Assembly (NCBI RefSeq): GCF_023091745.1
Contig: NC_068921.1
Coordinates: 11,426,001-11,490,000, forward strand
Direction of reading: 5' to 3'
DNA from: Budorcas taxicolor
Lineage: Eukaryota; Chordata; Mammalia; Artiodactyla; Bovidae
DNA length: 64,000 nucleotides
Part shown: piece by piece, positions 59,001 to 64,000 of the stretch
Layout of the letters: every line of letters starts with the position of its first letter
Numbering within the stretch: position 1 is the stretch's first letter
Translations under genes and position numbers: made by a program
The notes under the pieces: model-generated
The model's database searches: none
What the model saw: the letters and a program-made list of their open reading frames with translations, nothing else
What the model was told of the DNA's origin: nothing

Positions 59001-61560
59001 AATTAGGTTAGGGGACTCAGAAATTTAACAGATTCAACAGTCATATGAAAAGCAATTTAAACATCCAGATTTCAGACCTAAAGAAAGGCAGATCTAAGGT
59101 AAATTTCAACCACCACAATAAAACATATCAAAAAGTTAATAGACAAAGATTCTGTATTCCCCAAACAGTTCTAAGAATCTAGTGCCTGGTATGTGAAGTA
59201 AACTCAAAGAAGAAGGTACAACAAATGGAATGAGATTATTACTTATGGGAAAGTTAAATTCAAGATTATACTTATGTTAGAGTTTAGAGACCTCCAGGTT
59301 TTGCAAACATATGCAGTTTTACACACTTTAATAGAACAAGGCATCATATGAAACAGAAGATAAGGTAAGATTAAAGTGGAAATAAATCTGTCTTCGTATC
59401 TAGGAGTTCAAAGCAAATTCCCATCTTCCTTAGCCCCATCTTAAACACGTAATGTCACAAAGCTTCAACTATGAAAAAATTCTAATAGTGAGAAAAAAGC
59501 TGCTGTAGAAATTAAATGCCTCATCCTCTCTCTGATGAAAAAAGAAACTAGTCTGAACAAATTTTCAAAATCATTAGTTAACTCATTTGGCCATACCTTA
59601 TCACCAAAATCATCACCAAGAACTTAATGTAAGATTTTATTCACTCTTGAGCCAACACAGACCATTTCAAACAAAGCATCACTTGTTGGTGGGGGCTCAA
59701 CTGAGCAGCTTCAGACTGGAAGGCCTGCAGTCCAGCACAACCTAACCTTGAGCAAGTCACAAGACCTCTCTGGGCCACAGTCTCAACTTTAAGTGTGAGG
59801 CAGCTGAACGATCTTCAATCTTTTAATGCGAAGTTCTTCAAACTGGTCATTCTAAGTTTAATTCTGATGACTCACTTTAACTTCTATTCAACTTTATGAA
59901 AGGAAAAGGGTGGGAAGGGGACTACATAATAAGTCATACTGGTTTGCCTTTGCTTCTGTGTTTTTTTTTTTCGTTTTCCCTCCCTCTCCTTGAAGCCCCA
60001 CTTCAGTCTTCTCCACATAACAATAAACCCCACATAATACAAAAATGATTCGTATTTATCTTTATTTAAATCTTAATGGTGTCTTACTTTTAATACACTA
60101 AATTCTTCTACTTTAATAAATGAAATCTTAATTATTTACTCATCTGTGTGCCCCTTGATTTTTCTCTGTGGGTCACCGGCCTTAAAAACTCAATAAAAAG
60201 AAAGGAAGGCAAAAGTTTCATTAAATTTTTCCCACAGAGCAGACCAGAAGTAAATACAGCTTCTGCTTACTCAAAAGCTGACTAAACCAGCAATATGCAA
60301 ACAAAGATGATAGCAAATGGCTCAGAGCTAAACTGGTAAAATGTCTGCTTATGCCTGTCAATTGAGATCTGATAACAGGAACAATCTTTTCAAAGAGTAA
60401 GAAATAATAATTGACTGCCTTTCTATCTTCCCTTTCATCTGACAGGCCTTCAGTCACTTATAAAAGTTATTAACAGCAAATCCTCGATGAACTAGCTAAA
60501 TATCATCACAGCCAACAATAAATGCCTTGCCAAGTTTGATTTCTGAAAACTGCATTTGGCATCACTGCATATTCAAACTTTACTGTCATTCAGATTTTAG
60601 TTTCACAAAATAACTTTTTAAGTAATATACCGCTGCATCCAGTTTTCTCAGAGCACCTGGAACTTGAAGGGACACCATTATATACACTTGACAAAATCTC
60701 CTGATTTCCATAATGAGAACTATTTCAGGAAAAGACTAAGTAATCTTTTCTTAGTTTTTAATTTTTAATTCAAAACAAGCAAATTTTAAGAATAGTTGTA
60801 TAGAGGGAAGGTCAACATTCCTTTTTTTAACACAAATCAAAATACTACATTTCCTCAGAAATTAGCTATGCTTCTAAGGTTGCTACTCTGAACAAATTTC
60901 TAGTGTGAATTATAAAACTTTATTATTTTTTCCTAACTAAATGAATCATTCTAGCCTTTCTTCCTCTTTAATAATCACTTTTACTTGTTATCTAAATGTG
61001 CATTTTATCCAAACTTACATTCAGTTTCAAAATTAAATGTTTAGCATAAATTTCATTACCTTTAAAGAAACAAAAAAGAATATTACAAAGAATATTACAG
61101 TCAGTGAGCAACACCTATGACTGAGTTATCTACAAACTTCCCCTTAACTTAAATGCCAAAACAAAACCATCGCCCTTCAACTTCTTCCTTAACACTCAAA
61201 TCACACACAAATAATAGTCTGCTTAATTGTAATTTACAGAGCACCCTCACAAATATAGTCACATTTTTAAAAATTAGAATTTGACCTCGTTTCCTTTGTG
61301 GTATTAAAAAAAAGAAATCAAGAAAAAAGTCTCCTTTATTCTCAAGTCACACAGAGGGGGAAAAAGAAATCACAGAAAATAAAACAACTGCTTCATCAAG
61401 AAGATCTCAAAGCTTCCAGCATTTGAACGCTTTGTTTCCCCCTAGTAGCAAAGTGCAATCAGGCATGGGACCCCCGACACACATTTTTTCCAGAGAGTTA
61501 AAGATCACATTCAGCCATGTTCTTCGCCAGGTAAGAAGCACCCTCCCAGTTCATCAGCCC
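59001..61560. other. Mostly unique intron
   Basis: A MIR relic lies near 59690-59790. No gene is recognised. Confidence 0.5.
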
Positions 61561-61603
61561 AGGAAACAGTCAGAAGCAGACACGCAAAATCTTAATGAGT
61601 TAC

Positions 61604-61800
61604 CTTCCAATATTCTCGTTCTCTTTAGACACTGTCCTTTGGGCTGGAAAGTAAAAAGCTATCCGGCAAGTTTTGTGCTGTTAAAATGGCTCCTGTAGAT
61701 TGGGGAAGTGGTGTCTGTGCTTCAGCTTATGAGTCATACGTGAAACTGAGTGTTTCTGAGGGAGGCACGCCCATGTTGCTGTGGACCCAGTTACTCTGCT
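61604..61800 (-). promoter_or_regulatory. Possible alternative ELF1 first exon and promoter
   Basis: This non-repetitive stretch is on the ELF1 strand and ends at a good donor (GGAAG then GTAACT, exon end 61604). Upstream it has an AP-1-type TGAGTCA (61730-61736, plus strand) and CACTTCCCC ETS-like sequence. No homology evidence is available; the exon start is not defined. Confidence 0.25.
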
Positions 61801-62052
61801 AGGTCAAACATGCAAATCCACAGGTAAAAACGGGGCAGAGAGACAGAAAAGGGGGAGAGGGAGAGCCAAGCAGCCAGACCTCCCTTGATTAAACTATTAC
61901 TCAGTCCAGGTTAATCACCATAATTTAAAATTCACAATAAAACAGAGTCAGAATCTATAAGGAAGCAAAATGAAAAACCTGCATGCTGTTTAAAAAAAAA
62001 ATACAAATCACAAATTTTAAAAGTTATTTTAATATAGCAACTAAATACAAAG

Positions 62053-62093
62053 ATGAAAGGGAGGAAAAGGAGGGGAGGGGATGGAAGGGAGAC
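62053..62093 (+). other. Polypurine tract
   Basis: About 40 bases of G/A with several GGGG runs; almost no pyrimidines. Confidence 0.7.
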
Positions 62094-63330
62094 AGCAAAC
62101 TTTCTGGCTTTGAATGTACAATGGCCCGGGAAGCCTAACCTGGCTACTCATTAACGCTTATAGAAAAGGTGTATATTGCTATGTAATCTGGAAAAGCCAG
62201 CACGCTGCAATACCAGATGCAGATTTATAAATTCACTAAACAGATAAAATCCACTAGAAAATTCAAAGTTCAGTGGAAAAATAAGCGTGAATTACTAATC
62301 TGGTTTTCAGACTAAAAAAACTAAACTTGGGGTTAAAAAGGAACTAAAGTCCAATACAGCAAAATGATTTTAAATAAAACTGCAAGCTTGATGAAACCCT
62401 ATTTGAATTAGATTATCAATATAATCGTGTTTCATAACTCTACTACTTCCAAGTGGCAGCCACAGTTCTCGTTACCTTTCAAACAGAACTGTCCACAAAT
62501 AAAAGCCAACCAGGTATGTCCTGCAGAGCCCCAGGGTGTCAACATGTGGCCAGTGAAGTTTTGCTCTCCAAGCCCCTGTCCATCTGACAAGGTGCCCAAG
62601 CAGCTGAAACTGCAGTCACTACAGATAATTTACCCTGTCCCTGGCTGCATATATATTACTCTCTTCTAAGAGCTTAAATTGATCAGAATGGCTTAAAAGC
62701 ATTAAGCGCTTCCAAAAGTACTCTAAAAGCACAGCTCACTGGCTAGCCTTCATCCTTATCTTTTACAAAAAATAAATAGGATTTAGCAAGGTCTCCTCCC
62801 CTCAGTTAATTACTTGGAAGTAATCATTCTGCCCTACTAGAGGCACAGCTGAGGGGACAAGCTGTCACTGACTTAGGAACTTTGTAAACTGCTACAAAAC
62901 ATAATGACTGTAAACCAACTTTCTGCCCACTAAGTGCCTGTTTATTCCACGTCACTGAACACTGCCTGGCTAATCTTTTTACTAAAATAATCTCCATGAT
63001 TTAATAAATTATTAATAAAAGTTAGGCTGAAAAGAGAAATGCATCACACGTTCTACCATCAAATATCATACCTGACTTGATTTAGAGCTCATTTATCCAG
63101 AAGGACTCTTTGGAACCCAAACACCAAGAGAGGCCCTCTGAGCAGTCACGGGAGATTTTCACTTGGAAAATCCCCAAGTTGTTTCCCAGAGTTAAAATTT
63201 ATCTTAGATAATATCCACATAAGCCTAATTTGATTATCTTTTAGCCAATCGAATTATAAATGGTGAAAGAGGGACTAGTGAAAGGATGATTTCAGAACCA
63301 ACAAGTGACAGAGGGGATAATAAGAAAAGG

Positions 63331-63353
63331 TTTGTTGTTGTTGTTGTTGTTTT
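63331..63353. repeat. (TTG)n microsatellite
   Basis: Six to seven TTG units. Confidence 0.85.
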
Positions 63354-63400
63354 TATAAAAGTCAATCGCTACAAATGTAACTTAAAAGTACTGGAGTCTG

Positions 63401-63626
63401 GGATAGTTAGGGAGTTTGGGATGGACATGTACACACTGCGATTTTAAAATGAACAGGCAACAAGGACCACTGTATAGCACATGGAACTCTCTCTGCTGGA
63501 TGTTAGGTAGCAGCCTGAACGGAGAATGGATACATGAATACGGATGGCTGAGGCCCTTTGCTGTGCATCTGAAATTATCCCCACAGTATCAATCGGCTAT
63601 ACCCCAATATAAATTAAATATAAAAA
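63401..63626 (+). mobile_element. L1 3' end insertion
   Basis: GGGAGTTTGGGATGGACATG, GTATAGCACATGGAACTCT, CTATACCCCAATATAAATTA and an A-tail. Imperfect duplications flank it (AGTACTGGAGTCTG near 63387-63400 and AGTACCGGGGTCTG at 63629-63642). Confidence 0.85.
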
Positions 63627-64000
63627 AAAGTACCGGGGTCTGAAGCCGCTCTGAAATATCAGAGGATATTCAGGATATCTGAGGATGTCACCAAAGAGTA
63701 AGCGCCTAGAAGTCAGCATTATGATAAAGGTTTTTAAAAAACAAATGACGAACATTAAACGCATAAACATTTTTATGAAGTATAGATACATAAAAGGGTA
63801 AACTTCTGCTGTTTAGAAAATCCATTTATATACAGTACTTCATTACCTGATATTGGCAGATACTTGGACTGTAATTTAAAAGAAGTACTTTTGGCCACCA
63901 GTAGAAGAGACGTGGAGTAAAAATAATCAACTTTTTTCAACAGAAACAAGCAGCTGTTCCCAAAGAGGTGATGCAGAATTGCTACTGTAATATGCGGCCA

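Noticed and set aside
61423..61698. 91-codon frame as a protein
   Set aside because: No homology is recognised, and it is antisense to the possible ELF1 first exon.

Overview
The window is bovid (ruminant) nuclear DNA. The evidence is the dense mix of BovB (RTE) LINEs, Bov-tA and Bov-A2 SINEs, artiodactyl tRNA-Glu SINEs and bovid-type L1 3' ends, plus ordinary mammalian splice signals. The species cannot be fixed from sequence alone; cattle or a close relative is the simplest reading. There are no bacterial features, and nearly all long open frames lie inside retrotransposons.

One protein gene spans the window on the minus strand: ELF1, an ETS-family transcription factor. Its initiator exon (36147-36446, ATG at 36218) encodes the N-terminal 24 residues. 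The next coding exon (3866-4046) encodes the following 60 residues, including an acidic stretch. The 32.1-kb intron between them fills most of the window. The ETS domain must lie beyond position 1. The true first exon is either near the right edge (a weak candidate ends at 61604) or beyond it. Two short upstream ORFs sit directly in front of the ELF1 ATG.

Inside the large intron, in the same orientation as ELF1, lies an intronless copy of the bicistronic MOCS2 mRNA. The catalytic-subunit frame (MOCS2B, 188 codons, 18534-19100) is complete. The overlapping sulfur-carrier frame (MOCS2A) is broken by one missing base, although its Gly-Gly end is still encoded.

The most unusual object is at 23554-24919, a one-LTR retroviral insertion in an old MIR with a clean 6-bp target duplication. 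The LTR has three 42-bp U3 repeats, a TATA box, a very close polyadenylation signal and about 100 bp of U5. It is followed not by a retroviral interior but by a near full-length antisense tRNA-Lys(CTT) copy, and then the target duplication. This looks like reverse transcription that ran through the whole primer tRNA before integration. An L1 later inserted into this LTR.

The rest is layered repeats. From 1 to 1425 there is an antisense L1 5' end. From 4.2 to 20.2 kb there are L1 3'UTR, SINE, BovB and MaLR LTR insertions and the MOCS2 copy. From 22.7 to 34.6 kb there are L1s, the LTR-tRNA element and two head-to-head BovB copies. From 34.7 to 64 kb there is mostly unique intron with scattered SINEs, one BovB copy, L2/MIR relics and small L1 insertions.
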